Counted from the stretch's first letter, positions 1-9,345 are shown. The stretch is 10,899 bases of DNA from an uncultured Prevotella sp. (GCA_938023885.1 CALJCU010000543.1:1-10899); one strand, 5' to 3'. Translations and numbers: made by a program. Notes: generated by a model from the sequence alone, not told the origin.

Positions 1-2591
1 GAGTTGGTGAAGTTGTTGGCCCCACTGAGCGTTGTCAGTCTCGGAAAAGTGGCTGTAGAGGGCGTCTCTGCAGTCCAGCGTCCGCGGACCTCAGCAGAGT
101 ATTTGTCCTCGCCGTCAATCCAATAGTAAGTGTTGCTCTTGAAAGCCTTGGCCCCGAAGCCGCCTGTTGCCAGGACGAAGAGGGTGAAGTGCCTGTACTC
201 TGCCGAGAGGTTCAGACCGAGGGTCGTGGGCAGACCGTACCAGCCGCCTTTGCCGAGGTAGACCTGGTCCTTGCTGTCGATGATACCGTCGTTGTTCTGA
301 TCTTTGTATTTCAGGTCACCGGGCTTGATGTTTCCGCTCAGCGCAGTCTGTGAGGGACTGTTCTTAAGGTCGTCCTCATCCTTGAAGAAGCCGAGGCACT
401 GATAGCCCTCCAGAGCGTCGAGGGGACGGCCCTGACGGTACTGGTAAGCATCGGCATAGTTGGTGTCGTCGCGCTTTGTGGCTTTCGTGGTATACCATGT
501 TCCTGCAAAGCCGGCCTTGAAGTCGACCTCCCCGAACTTCTTGTGGAAGTTGATCTGGAAGTCAACACCCGTGCGGCGGTCGTTGTTATAGTTGATATAC
601 GGGATGAACGAAGCCTTGGGATAATAAGTATAGAAGTAGCTCGGATACAGGTTGTTGGGCGCGATGATGAGTCCGTTCATCGTGTTGGTGAAGAACGACA
701 CGTCAGCCGTCAACATCTTGTTCCACAGAGAGGCCTTGAGGTTTGCGGAGAGCTCTTTGCGCTTGATGAATGTGAGGTCTTCGTTGGCGCCCCGCTGTGA
801 GACAACAGGGTTGAGAGATACGCTCTCACGCCAGCCCCACCAGTAGTCACTGTTCTGCGTGTAGTTGCCGGCATACATGTAGTAGCCGCTGATGTCGAGG
901 TCTTCGTTCAGGATGCTTCCACTGACACTGAGCAGGAGCTTGTCGAAGGAAGATCCCTCCATGAACTTCTCTTTGGCGATATCCCAGCCTAAGGTCAGCG
1001 ACGGAGAGAAAGCCTCACGGTGACCTGGTGCCAGGCGTGCTGAGTGGATGGCAGCGCTGGAGAACTGTGCGTAATAAGTGTGGTCGTAGTTGTAACCGAC
1101 CTGAATGCCGAGGTTGGCATTGCTGACATGGTGGTATACCCCCGACTCACGCTTCTGGAAACCGTTGGCAACAAGCATGGCGCTGACATTATGCGCATCG
1201 TCGAAGGTACGGTTGTAGTCGAAGTGAGCATTGAAGCTGACGGTGTGGTTGTCGGCAGAGCCACTGATGTTCTGCACGCCTGATCGCTTGTCAAGGTTGT
1301 ACTGTGTCAGCGCTACGATAACGTCCTTGCCGCCATAGTCGGACCATGTCGGTGCATAGGTGGCGTAAGAGTTATTGAACGAGGTCGTGTAGGATGTGGC
1401 ATAGTCGAGCGAGAACTGTGCGTGGAAGCTCAGTCCCGGCGTGATACGGCGCAGATCCATGTTGATACCGGCATCGAACTGGAACTGACGGCTGGTGTAC
1501 TTACTCTTGCCGCCGGCATAGTAGTCGGCGAAGACATTGGTCATATCCGACTGTGTGCCTCCGAGAAAGCATCCGTTGAAGATGTTCTCGCTGCCGCTGA
1601 GCAGGTTGTGCGCTGCCAGGGCGTTGTCGTCGAGACAGCTCATCGGAATGAGCGGGGCTACACGGTTGGGACGGAACGTTGAGGCTGCCGACCAGTAACT
1701 TGTACTCGAGTTGGGCGTGCGCTTGTCGTAGAATGTGATGTCTGAGTTGACGAAAGCCGAGATCCAGTCACCGAGCTGGAAGTCGACATTACCGCGCACG
1801 TCGAAGCGCTCAGTGTAGTCGTCCTTTGCCTTTCCGAAGTCCAGGTAGTCGCCGTTGCGGAAATAGCTGATGTTGGCATAGTATTGTGCGAAGTTGCCGC
1901 CTCCACTGATCTCTGCCGTTGCCTCACTGCGGTTATAGACTTTCTTGATGTAGTCGGACGAATAGAAGTCGATATCCGGATAGCGGTATGGGTTCTGTCC
2001 GCTGCCGTAGTTGTAGATGTCCGTGGCACTGTAGAGCGGGTCGAGACCGTCGTTGGTACGCGCCTCATTGTAGAGCGTCATATACTCGGCGCTGGAGAGA
2101 TACTCCGGGAAACTCTTGGCTACGTTCCAGCCGGTGTTGGCCCGTACGTCGATGCGCAACGGAGCCCGTGAGCCTCGCTTCGTGGTGACGAGCACAACAC
2201 CTTTGGCTGCCCGGCTGCCATAGAGCACGACAGCCTGTGCACCCTTGAGGAACGTAATCTTGTCGATCTCCGAAGGCTTGACGTTGTTGATGTCGCGTGG
2301 AGCACCATCGACGAGTACGAGATACTCGCTCATACCCCAAAGGCTGTTACCGTTCCAGCCACCCGCATAGCCCTGCATGTTGTCGAGGGCATAGGTGTTG
2401 TAGTTTTTCTTTGTCAGTGCCTTCATGTCCACTACCGACACGCCTCCTAAGGTCTCGTCAGCGCTTACCTTACGGAAGGCTACCGGTACGAGGTCCTCCG
2501 TAGAGTCGGCCTTTGTGGTCTTCTGTGCCATTGACGGTAAAGGCAAGGCGGCGATGGCAGAGAAAAGTATATATTGATGAAGATATTTCAT
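1..2591 (-). CDS. SusC/RagA-family TonB-dependent outer-membrane transporter, short form lacking the N-terminal regulatory-like domain (C-terminus outside window)
   Basis: An uninterrupted minus-strand frame runs from ATG 2591-2589 to base 1 (863 residues visible) with no stop, so it continues past the window edge. Compared with the upstream SusC, about 75-85 residues of the last beta-strands are missing. Residues 1-23 are a signal peptide ending in SMAQ. The mature protein goes almost straight into a TonB plug: LVLVDGAPRD at 91-100, then GAQAVVLYGSRAAKGVVLV at 118-136 and TTKRG at 136-140. A beta-barrel rich in aromatic residues follows, with the family's acidic calcium-loop-like motif (DQNNDGIIDSKD, about 764-775). 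The roughly 80-residue carboxypeptidase-regulatory-like domain and the usual VVVGYG segment before the plug are both absent; DLVPVAF (34-40) may serve as the TonB box, which is inference. It lies 67 bases after the SusD gene and is probably in the same operon. Role: TonB-powered uptake of oligosaccharide across the outer membrane. Family assignment is firm; the substrate is unknown. Confidence 0.93.
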   Translation of the reverse strand, partial: MKYLHQYILFSAIAALPLPSMAQKTTKADSTEDLVPVAFRKVSADETLGGVSVVDMKALTKKNYNTYALDNMQGYAGGWNGNSLWGMSEYLVLVDGAPRDINNVKPSEIDKITFLKGAQAVVLYGSRAAKGVVLVTTKRGSRAPLRIDVRANTGWNVAKSFPEYLSSAEYMTLYNEARTNDGLDPLYSATDIYNYGSGQNPYRYPDIDFYSSDYIKKVYNRSEATAEISGGGNFAQYYANISYFRNGDYLDFGKAKDDYTERFDVRGNVDFQLGDWISAFVNSDITFYDKRTPNSSTSYWSAASTFRPNRVAPLIPMSCLDDNALAAHNLLSGSENIFNGCFLGGTQSDMTNVFADYYAGGKSKYTSRQFQFDAGINMDLRRITPGLSFHAQFSLDYATSYTTSFNNSYATYAPTWSDYGGKDVIVALTQYNLDKRSGVQNISGSADNHTVSFNAHFDYNRTFDDAHNVSAMLVANGFQKRESGVYHHVSNANLGIQVGYNYDHTYYAQFSSAAIHSARLAPGHREAFSPSLTLGWDIAKEKFMEGSSFDKLLLSVSGSILNEDLDISGYYMYAGNYTQNSDYWWGWRESVSLNPVVSQRGANEDLTFIKRKELSANLKASLWNKMLTADVSFFTNTMNGLIIAPNNLYPSYFYTYYPKASFIPYINYNNDRRTGVDFQINFHKKFGEVDFKAGFAGTWYTTKATKRDDTNYADAYQYRQGRPLDALEGYQCLGFFKDEDDLKNSPSQTALSGNIKPGDLKYKDQNNDGIIDSKDQVYLGKGGWYGLPTTLGLNLSAEYRHFTLFVLATGGFGAKAFKSNTYYWIDGEDKYSAEVRGRWTAETPSTATFPRLTTLSGANNFTN

Positions 2592-2658
2592 AAAGTAATT
2601 GCGTTATATATGTTGCTTTAGATATGCTATATATAATATGTGTATTTCTCGCTGGCTG
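2592..2658 (-). other. AT-rich spacer between the SusD and second SusC genes
   Basis: This 67-base gap is strikingly AT-rich (runs of TATATA around 2605-2612 and 2629-2637) compared with the middling-GC genes on both sides. The two TATATAT-type runs could pair across a loop of about 17 bases, but the stem would be all A-T and weak. I see no TAnnTTTG box on the minus strand and no GC-rich stem followed by T's. It may just be the unstructured AT-rich leader that Bacteroidota use in place of a Shine-Dalgarno sequence. Confidence 0.35.
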
Positions 2659-4599
2659 TTACCATCCCTGATTCTGCTTGAAATCTGTAAAGAGATACAC
2701 ATCCTTGTCGGGCAGCGGGAAACGGTAGTGCTTCGTGCCATAGACACGCATGAGGATTGGCTCTTCCTTCCAGCCGGACACCTCAGCGTTGGCGGGGTCA
2801 TGGGTCTTGTACCAGTCGTTACCCTCCACGCGGTTGAACTCCACGCTCTTCTTGGTGTTGTAAGGATAGACGGTGAGGAGCAGCCAGCGGCCGAGGTCTG
2901 CCCAGCGGAAGCCCTCAAAGGCAAGCTCCACGGCGCGCTCACGACGTACCTCATCCATGAACTTATGATCATCGGCAACATACCCGCTGCCTACATGACC
3001 GGCACCTACGCGGTCGCGAAGGGTGTTGATGGCATCCGCGGCAGTCTTGCTGAAGTTGGACGACTTAGCTTTGGCCCCGCCATAGGCAGCGCAGGCCTCG
3101 GCATACATGAGATAGATATCGGCCAGACGCATGTATGGCAGATAAGTGTGGAGCGAGCCCGACCAGTTATAGGCGCCGTCGTATTTGTTGGCGGTGTGGG
3201 GCACGAGCTTCTGAGTGTAGTAGCCTGTGCGGCTGCCGTTGGCGGTACTGCGGATGTTACCGCCAGTATAGAGCTGACAGTACTGCAAGTCCTTGTCAGC
3301 CGCCGTGGTAATCGTCGTGTTGACATACTTGAATCCGTCGAATACGATGTCATGATAGAAGCGCGGGTCGCGGTTCTTGAACGGATGCTTGGGGTCGAAG
3401 CCCGACTTCGGGTCGGTGATAGGAAGTCCGTTCCTCATGCCATAGTTGTCGACATAGTTGGCAGTAGGCATGTGGATGACGTTGTCGTGCTCGACGAGGG
3501 AGTTGACCTTTGTGCCCCATGTCTTGCTGAAGTTCCAGTTGGAGCCGTTGTAGTCGGACGACGATCCGCGGAAGATAGCCTCCGTAGATCCCGGCATGAG
3601 CCAGTTCTGACCTGTGGTATAGAAGATGTCGCTGTAGCAGCTCTTGGCAGAGGATGACTTCTTATGGTTATAGACATCACTGTAGTCGAACTGTGCGAGG
3701 GAGTATTGTGTCTGTCCGCTCTCTACGAGCTGCAGACACTCGCCGAGAGCCTCGGCAGCGCGCTTCGCATAATCGGTGTTGTAGTTGTAGGTGTCGTGAC
3801 CATCGAGCTCCGGTCCATGCTCGTTGAGTGGGCTGGCAGCCCAGAGCAGCACCTTGCCGAGATAGCCGAGGGCGGCGATCTTGTTGACACGCAACTGGTT
3901 CTTGCCGAGTGTCTTTTTGCCCACGGTGGTGTTGTCCCAGTCGACAGGCAGAAGGTCGGCGGCTTTGCGGAAATCCTCCGCGCAGCTGTCGGCACACTCC
4001 TGGAAGCTCAGGCGCGGATAGTCGAGCTGCTTGTTGGCGTCGATAGGATGCTTGATGTACGGCATGCCTCCGAAATACTCCATAACCTCCTCGTACCACC
4101 AGGCACGGAAGAAATAAAGCTGTCCGGCGATGAGGCTGCGCTCTTCCTGTGTGGCGGAGGTCATCTTGTCGAGATTCTCGAGACCAATGTTCGCCTTGCG
4201 GATGCAGTACCAGGCATGCGGCCAGAGAGAGTGGTTGAACTTATTGGTCGATGTAGGATCACTGGTGGAGCGGTAAAGCCAGTCCTGATTGTTGGACGAC
4301 CAGTTGCGGTAGTTGCCGAGGTCTATCTGGTGCTCGAGGTGAGCGTCACCTAAGCCCGTGTTCATGATCTCGTCGTCACCCCAGTTGAAGGAAGTGACCC
4401 AATAGCATTTCTCCTTGTCGGGAATGCAGTTGTATATCTCCTCTACGTAGCCCTGGAAGTTCGTGAAGTTGGCGAATGCCGTCTCTTCCGACACTGTGGA
4501 GTCAGCCTCCTTGTCGAGATAGCCGGTGCAGGAAGTCATGCCGGCTGTCAGCCCGAGTGTGAGGGTAGCGTAGACGAATGTTTTGAATATCTTGTTCAT
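2659..4599 (-). CDS. SusD/RagB-family glycan-binding surface lipoprotein
   Basis: This is a cell-surface lipoprotein that caps its SusC partner and delivers oligosaccharide into the barrel. I place the start at ATG 4599 (646 residues), because MNKIFKTF then begins a short lipoprotein signal ending in LTAGMTSC, with lipidated Cys24 followed by TGYLDKE as usual in SusD. The frame stays open to an earlier ATG at 4632, with others at 4614 and 4608, but those would add an odd hydrophobic extension. SusD hallmarks run in order: RAWWYEEVMEYFGGMPYI (about 165-182), KVLLWAASPLN (about 249-259), RLADIYLMYAEA (about 491-502), RRERAVELAFEGFRWADLG (about 551-569), and a C-terminus with FPLPDKDVY ending in KQNQGW. 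At 646 residues it is somewhat longer than many SusD proteins. It follows the first SusC gene by 57 bases. Glycan specificity cannot be read from the sequence, because the binding surface varies between family members. Confidence 0.95.
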   Translation of the reverse strand: MNKIFKTFVYATLTLGLTAGMTSCTGYLDKEADSTVSEETAFANFTNFQGYVEEIYNCIPDKEKCYWVTSFNWGDDEIMNTGLGDAHLEHQIDLGNYRNWSSNNQDWLYRSTSDPTSTNKFNHSLWPHAWYCIRKANIGLENLDKMTSATQEERSLIAGQLYFFRAWWYEEVMEYFGGMPYIKHPIDANKQLDYPRLSFQECADSCAEDFRKAADLLPVDWDNTTVGKKTLGKNQLRVNKIAALGYLGKVLLWAASPLNEHGPELDGHDTYNYNTDYAKRAAEALGECLQLVESGQTQYSLAQFDYSDVYNHKKSSSAKSCYSDIFYTTGQNWLMPGSTEAIFRGSSSDYNGSNWNFSKTWGTKVNSLVEHDNVIHMPTANYVDNYGMRNGLPITDPKSGFDPKHPFKNRDPRFYHDIVFDGFKYVNTTITTAADKDLQYCQLYTGGNIRSTANGSRTGYYTQKLVPHTANKYDGAYNWSGSLHTYLPYMRLADIYLMYAEACAAYGGAKAKSSNFSKTAADAINTLRDRVGAGHVGSGYVADDHKFMDEVRRERAVELAFEGFRWADLGRWLLLTVYPYNTKKSVEFNRVEGNDWYKTHDPANAEVSGWKEEPILMRVYGTKHYRFPLPDKDVYLFTDFKQNQGW

Positions 4600-4633
4600 G
4601 GATAACATGTTCATAAAGGTTATCAATATCAAG

Positions 4634-4648
4634 TTCTAATGATTAGAA
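4634..4648. repeat. Short perfect dyad between SusC and SusD genes
   Basis: TTCTAAT-G-ATTAGAA is a perfect inverted repeat with 7-base arms around a single G, in the 57-base gap between the first SusC stop and the preferred SusD start. As RNA it could form only a weak 6-bp stem with a 3-base loop (one G-C pair), so a terminator is unlikely. It could be a processing site, a protein-binding dyad, or chance in AT-rich DNA. Confidence 0.3.
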
Positions 4649-4656
4649 ATCGATGT

Positions 4657-7600
4657 TTAGAATCCGAGTTTCAGTCCGAAGTTGATACGTCTCACGGTCG
4701 GGTAAGCACCCTGTGATCCCCAGCCGGCGAAGTTGGACTCGCGGTCATCGGGCATGCGTGACCACACCCAGAGGTTGTTGCCGCTGATGTAGAGCTGCAG
4801 ATAGGAAAGACCCATGTTGTGGACCCACGGCTGTGTGAAGTTATAGGCTATCTGCGCGTTCTTCAGGCGGATATAGGAACCGTCGTAGTAGTAGCGTGTA
4901 CCGTCGGCATAGGTGGCGGCCGTAGAGTTCCACCGTGACACGGGGACATCGGCATCCTCGTTGGTGACCGACCACCAGGAACCCTGGTCGTAGACAGTGT
5001 CGAGCTTGCCGGAGAAGTTGGCGAGGCTGACATTACGTGTGACGTTCGTCACGCCGTAGAACTGCACGAAGCAGCTGAAGCCTTTCCATTCCCAGCCCAG
5101 CGTGGCGTTGTAAGTGTTCTGTGGTACACTGGAGTAGCCATACGGAGCCTGGTCGTTCACATCGATGACACCATCGCCGTTCACATCGCGATATTTCGGC
5201 ATACCGGGCTGTGTATTGGCCTCTGAAGCGAAGTGAGGAACGTTCGATTTTTTGGTTGTCGTTGCCGTCAAACTTAGGACTCCCGTAGATGTCATCATAA
5301 GTGTTCATGTGTCCTTTGCTGATGTATGCCTTTGTCTGGTCAATGGCGAAGCCTGCTTGCTTGCGGTAGCCGGGGAGCAGTGGCTGGTCATCTTTGGCAA
5401 GTACTTTGTTGACGGCATGGGTCATGTTCATGTCAGCCCAGAAACGCATTTTGTCAGGCAGGACCTTATTGAATTTCAGCTGCAGCTCATAGCCGGTATT
5501 CTTGACGCGTCCGAGGTTGGCTGTCGGTGCTGTCTGTCCATAATAAGACGGCACGGCACGGCTGGAACCACCGATGAGGATGTCGGAACGCTTGTCGTTG
5601 AAGAAGTCGACGCTGCCGATAAGTAATCCGTTGAAGACAGAGAAGTCGAGACCGATGTTCTTCTTCACTGATTTCTCCCAGTGTACATCCGGGTTGCCTA
5701 CCGATACTTCACGGTACCAGTGGTAAGGCGATGTGCCGTGGTTGGTGTCGAGGGAGGCGGCGCTGTTCTCAAGATAAGCCCACTGATTCATGTAAAGCCA
5801 GCGGGTGTAGACATTGTCGTCACCGACCTCACCGTAGCTGGCACGAATTTTCAGCATGTCGAGCCATTTGATGCGTTTCATGAACTTCTCCTCCGTGACC
5901 ATCCATCCGAGGGCACCGGAGTTGAAGAAGGCGAAGCGGTTGTCCTTAGAGAAACGCTCAGATCCGTTGTAGGCACCGTTGTATTCGATGAAGTAACGCT
6001 GCGCCCAATTGTAGGTAGTACGGAAAGCCCAGTCCTCACGGTAGTGGGCTATCTCGCTGCCAGTAGCATATTCCTGACGGCTGAAGAGACCCATGGCGGT
6101 GATGTCGTTCAGTCCGAACTTGCGCGCCCAGTTGAGCTGCAGCTGATAGTTGAGGTCACGGTAGGTCTGACTATTGTCAACGGTGCCGCTCTCGGTGATC
6201 CATGTCACGGGCTGCTGGTAGTCGAAGCGGTTGTTGTTGTCGTAAGCCGTCTTGTACTGAGCGATGCCGGTGTCAGGGTCAATCCATTTGTGCTGGGCGT
6301 CGTGATAGAGGTCGTTGACGCCACGGCGCAACTCGAGAAACGTGTTGTCCCACGCTACCATGGCATGGAAGTTAAGACCCTGTGTGATGAGATCGAGCTT
6401 CTGGTCGAGGGCGAAGTCGGTGTTGATACGTGTCGTGGTGCGCTTGGAGATGCCGCCCAACGAGAGATTCTCTGCCGAGTTGGTGACATTGGTGCCTGAG
6501 GGATAGTAGCCCCAGGTCCCGTCGGAGTATTTAGGAAGGAACACGTCCGGAGCGATGTTGTAGGCACCGGCCCATTGCTGAGCCGTGCTCCAGTCGGAGC
6601 TGCCTGCCGTGGAGTTGTTCATCGGTGCTTTCTGCTCGCCTGTGCTTCCCGCGAGATTCATGCGGAAAGTCGTTGTCCGTGTGAGTTGGAAGTCGAGGTT
6701 GCTTCGCACGTTGAGCTTGTTGTAGGAGTAGCCGGCCTTGTAGCCACGGTCGTTGGGATAGACACGGAAGAGGTCGCCTTCATTGATGAAGTTGACACTG
6801 GCGAAGTATTTCACAACCTTTGAGCCGCCGCTGACGTTGACATTGGCATTGTAGGACATGGTCGACTTCTTGAACAGCGCATCCTGCCAGTCCACATTCG
6901 GATAACGTTCGCGCTGCTCCACGGTGGTCTGGTTGCGGTAGTTGCCAATGAAATTTTGTGGACGAATATAGTTCCACGAGTCGGAGTTGAGGGCGAGCTC
7001 ATGCTCGATAGCCTCGTTACGGAACTCGAGGGCATCGTAAGAGTCATACTTGTTAGGCAACTTAGACGGGACTTTCATCACCATGTTGACATTCGCGTCG
7101 ATTTTTGCCTTCCCTTCCGAGCCGCGCTTGGTTGTGATAAGGATGACACCGTTGGCACCTTTGACACCATAGACGGCGGTAGCGCTGGCATCCTTCAGTA
7201 CTGAGACAGTGGCTACAGAAGCGATGTCGACGGAGCTCATGGAACGCTCCACGCCATCGACAAGGACCAGCGGGTCACTGCTGTTCCAGCTGCTGGCGCC
7301 GCGGATGACGATCTTCGGGTCTTCCTCACCCGGCATACCGGTAGATGCTGTCGTCACGACACCCGGGAGGTTACCCGTGAGGGCCGATCCGATGTCGTTG
7401 ATACCTGCGGCACGCTCAAGCACCTTACCCGTGGTCTGCGTGATGGAGCCCACGACGCTGGCTTTCTTCTGCTGGCCGTAACCTACGACGACGACCTCCT
7501 GCAGCACTTTCTGGTCATCGGTGAGCGTGATGCTGAGGTTCCTGCCGGCTTTGATCGTCTGAGATGTCATGCCCACATAACTGATGACAAGCTGGTCGCC

Positions 7601-7822
7601 TGGCTTGACACCTTTCAAGACGAAGTTACCGTCGAGGTCGGAGACCGTTCCCGTGGCGGTACGTCCCTTGACAACAACGGTGGCACCGATGATAGGGTCG
7701 CCGTTCTTGTCCTTCACATTGCCATTGGCAGTGATGGTCTGTGCCAGGGAGGCTATGCTTCCCAGCACGGATAACAACATAACCACAGACAGTCTGCGCA
7801 GTTTTAAAAAATCTTGTTTCAT
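4657..7822 (-). CDS. SusC/RagA-family TonB-dependent outer-membrane transporter, interrupted by an apparent frameshift
   Basis: This is an outer-membrane importer of glycan oligosaccharides driven by TonB/ExbBD. Reading from ATG 7822, residues 1-28 are a signal peptide. Residues 29-107 are a carboxypeptidase-regulatory-like domain (GDPIIGATVVVKG, then GTVSDLDGNFVLKGVKPGD). The VVVVGYG TonB-box region is at about 110-116. The plug contains LVLVDGVERS (185-194), DASATAVYG (211-219) and ANGVILITTKRG (223-234), and the barrel follows. The frame is lost after residue 858 at an A6 run (minus sense). Left uncorrected, it adds 71 unrelated residues and stops at 5033. Removing one A rejoins it to the next frame, which holds the expected YRDVNGDGVIDVNDQ loop and a C-terminal FGLKLGF with the terminal Phe typical of outer-membrane proteins, ending at TAA 4657-4659. 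The repaired protein would be 1054 residues, normal for SusC. This may be a sequencing error or a real mutation. It lies 61 bases after the symporter gene. Confidence 0.93.
5248..5253 (-). other. Frameshift site: six-base homopolymer inside the first SusC gene
   Basis: Six T's on the plus strand (six A's in coding sense). The upstream frame reads CAA AAA ATC and the downstream frame reads AAA AAA TCG. Going from one to the other needs one base skipped or deleted (+1), or two added. With five A's the protein reads DNQKSNVPHF without a break. A classic -1 slippage would enter the third, wrong frame, so a standard -1 programmed frameshift does not explain it. Confidence 0.85.
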
Positions 7823-7883
7823 ACGTAAATCATAGTTCTATGTTAGTTTTGAGATGTTATATTCTTGGAGTCTCAGCATTGTC

Positions 7884-9284
7884 TCATTCTTTGACATGCC
7901 GTTTCTCAATCTCTCTGTTGATGAAGTCGACGCGTTCATCGGTGAGCTCATAGCGTGAGATGATGATCATGGCGAGGATGAGAAGGATAGCCGGGATGAC
8001 ACAGACGAGCCAGAGGATGCCTTGCTGTGCCATTGGTGTCTGCGACACGGCGTTGTTCTTGTCGAAATGGACGAGGGCGAGGACGAGACCCGGCACGACA
8101 CCGCCGAGTGCCATGCCCGCTTTGTAGAAGATGCCGGTGAGGGCGTTGACGATGCCGGAGATGCGGCGGCCCGTAGTGTACTCGCCGTAGGAGATGACCT
8201 CCGGAACGAGTGCCCACATGTAACCGGTAGCGACGATGACACCTGTCGACTTAATGAACTGTGCCACATATACGATCCAGATCTTACTCTTGAGTGAGGA
8301 CACCATGGACACGACATAGAGGATTGCCATGCCGAAGATGGCGATGGAGAGGAAGACGTAGAACATCTGTTTCTTTCCTATCTTACGCTTGATGGCAGGC
8401 ACCATCGGCATGAAGATGAAGGCGGGGATAGAGCCTAAGGCCATGAAGTCGGCCATCTGGTCGGATGTGCCGTTCACATTATATATCATATAATAGCTGC
8501 CGGCTGAGTTGCCAACAGCCACCATGGCAGTGATGAAGAAGAAGGCGAGGATGCGGAGCGGACGGTTGCGCACAAACTCTTTCCACAAGTCCGACACTTT
8601 CACGTTGGCCGTCTCTTTCTTGTCCATCACGACGCGCTCTTTGGTCTGCGAGAAACAGAAGACGAGGATAATCATTCCTGCCAGGGCGAAGCACGTCATC
8701 GTGATGAACCATGCCGTGGCATCGCTCTTCGTGTTCGTCAGACCGTCGGGTGACAGCGCCGCCACGGTCTTTGGCACACCGTAAGCCACAGCCAGTCCAC
8801 CAAGATTAGCCATGAACATTCTGACAGAGGTGAGAACGGTGATCTCATTGGTGTCGCGCGTGAGACTGGCGTTGAGTGCTCCGTAGGGGACATTGACGAG
8901 GGTGTAGCACATCGACATGCCCACATAAGTAATATAGGCATAGAGCAGTGAGCCGGAGAAGCCGTCATAGAAACAGAGGATGGCGAAGCCCGAGAGCGGG
9001 ATGCCGCCAAGGACGAGGTAACTGCGGTATTTGCCCAGCTTCGGCTGGTGCTTGTCGACAAATGTGCCCACTATCGGGTCCCAAAGAACATCCACGAGAC
9101 GCACGATGAGGAACATCAGCGCTGCCGCTGCCGGCGACAAGCCGAACACGTTCGTGTAGAAGAGCAGAAGGTACATGCAGACGGTCTGGTAGATGAGATT
9201 CTGTGCCAGGTCTCCCGAGCCGAAACCTATCCGTTGCAGCCATGAGAGCTTATAGAAGCCGTCCTTTTCAGGGTCTTGATCCAT
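7884..9284 (-). CDS. GPH-family MFS glycoside/pentoside/hexuronide:cation symporter
   Basis: This is an inner-membrane secondary transporter of 466 residues, the usual length for the family, with about 12 hydrophobic segments. The start at ATG 9284 gives a short cytoplasmic N-terminus (MDQDPEKDGFYKLSW) before the family-typical RIGFGSGDLAQNLIYQ (about 18-33). The GPH/MelB-like signature in the helix 2 to loop 2-3 region is clear: RLVDVLWDPIVGTFVDK (62-78), then KLGKYRSYLVLGG (82-94). The aspartates there match positions that bind cation and sugar in characterised melibiose carriers, which is family knowledge and not shown here. The charged tail (YELTDERVDFINREIEKR) also fits. As first gene of the minus-strand cluster, 61 bases before the first SusC, it probably carries the imported mono- or oligosaccharide from periplasm to cytoplasm. 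The family also transports uronides and pentosides, so the substrate stays open. Confidence 0.93.
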   Translation of the reverse strand: MDQDPEKDGFYKLSWLQRIGFGSGDLAQNLIYQTVCMYLLLFYTNVFGLSPAAAALMFLIVRLVDVLWDPIVGTFVDKHQPKLGKYRSYLVLGGIPLSGFAILCFYDGFSGSLLYAYITYVGMSMCYTLVNVPYGALNASLTRDTNEITVLTSVRMFMANLGGLAVAYGVPKTVAALSPDGLTNTKSDATAWFITMTCFALAGMIILVFCFSQTKERVVMDKKETANVKVSDLWKEFVRNRPLRILAFFFITAMVAVGNSAGSYYMIYNVNGTSDQMADFMALGSIPAFIFMPMVPAIKRKIGKKQMFYVFLSIAIFGMAILYVVSMVSSLKSKIWIVYVAQFIKSTGVIVATGYMWALVPEVISYGEYTTGRRISGIVNALTGIFYKAGMALGGVVPGLVLALVHFDKNNAVSQTPMAQQGILWLVCVIPAILLILAMIIISRYELTDERVDFINREIEKRHVKE

Positions 9285-9337
9285 GTCTCTTAGTTTTTAG
9301 AATCGTTGTAACTAAATTGCTGATTTTTATTGTGCTG

Positions 9338-9345
9338 CAAAATTA
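9338..9345 (-). promoter_or_regulatory. Candidate -7 box for the uptake operon
   Basis: On the minus strand this reads TAATTTTG, a full match to the Bacteroidota TAnnTTTG -7 element. It would place transcription start near 9331 and give a leader of roughly 47 bases before the symporter ATG. I see no good -33 TTTG at the expected spacing, which would suit a promoter that needs an activator. Assignment is by motif and position only. Confidence 0.5.

Noticed and set aside
2599..3657. A 352-residue plus-strand open frame lying antisense to the SusD gene
   Set aside because: It is the mirror of a strongly biased coding frame and shows no recognisable domain or start signal. The SusD protein on the other strand has all family motifs.
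3664..4353. A 229-residue plus-strand open frame antisense to the SusD N-terminal half
   Set aside because: It is a shadow of the SusD codons with no domain and no promoter context.
5248..5253. Programmed -1 ribosomal frameshifting at the A-run
   Set aside because: The shift needed is +1 (or -2), while slippery A-runs usually give -1, which would enter a different frame. SusC genes are not known to use it.
4657..5298. A separate 213-residue gene downstream of the first SusC
   Set aside because: Its sequence is exactly the missing SusC C-terminus (calcium-loop motif, final strands, terminal Phe). Its apparent ATG lies inside the upstream reading frame, so it is the frameshifted tail and not its own gene.
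5681..6499. A 272-residue plus-strand open frame antisense to the first SusC
   Set aside because: Its valine-rich, low-complexity composition is typical of antisense to SusC coding sequence, and the minus-strand protein is clearly real.
7831..7842. CATAG-TT-CTATG inverted repeat in the symporter-SusC gap
   Set aside because: Five-base arms with a two-base loop cannot make a stable hairpin, and there is no T tract, so a terminator or operator cannot be supported.
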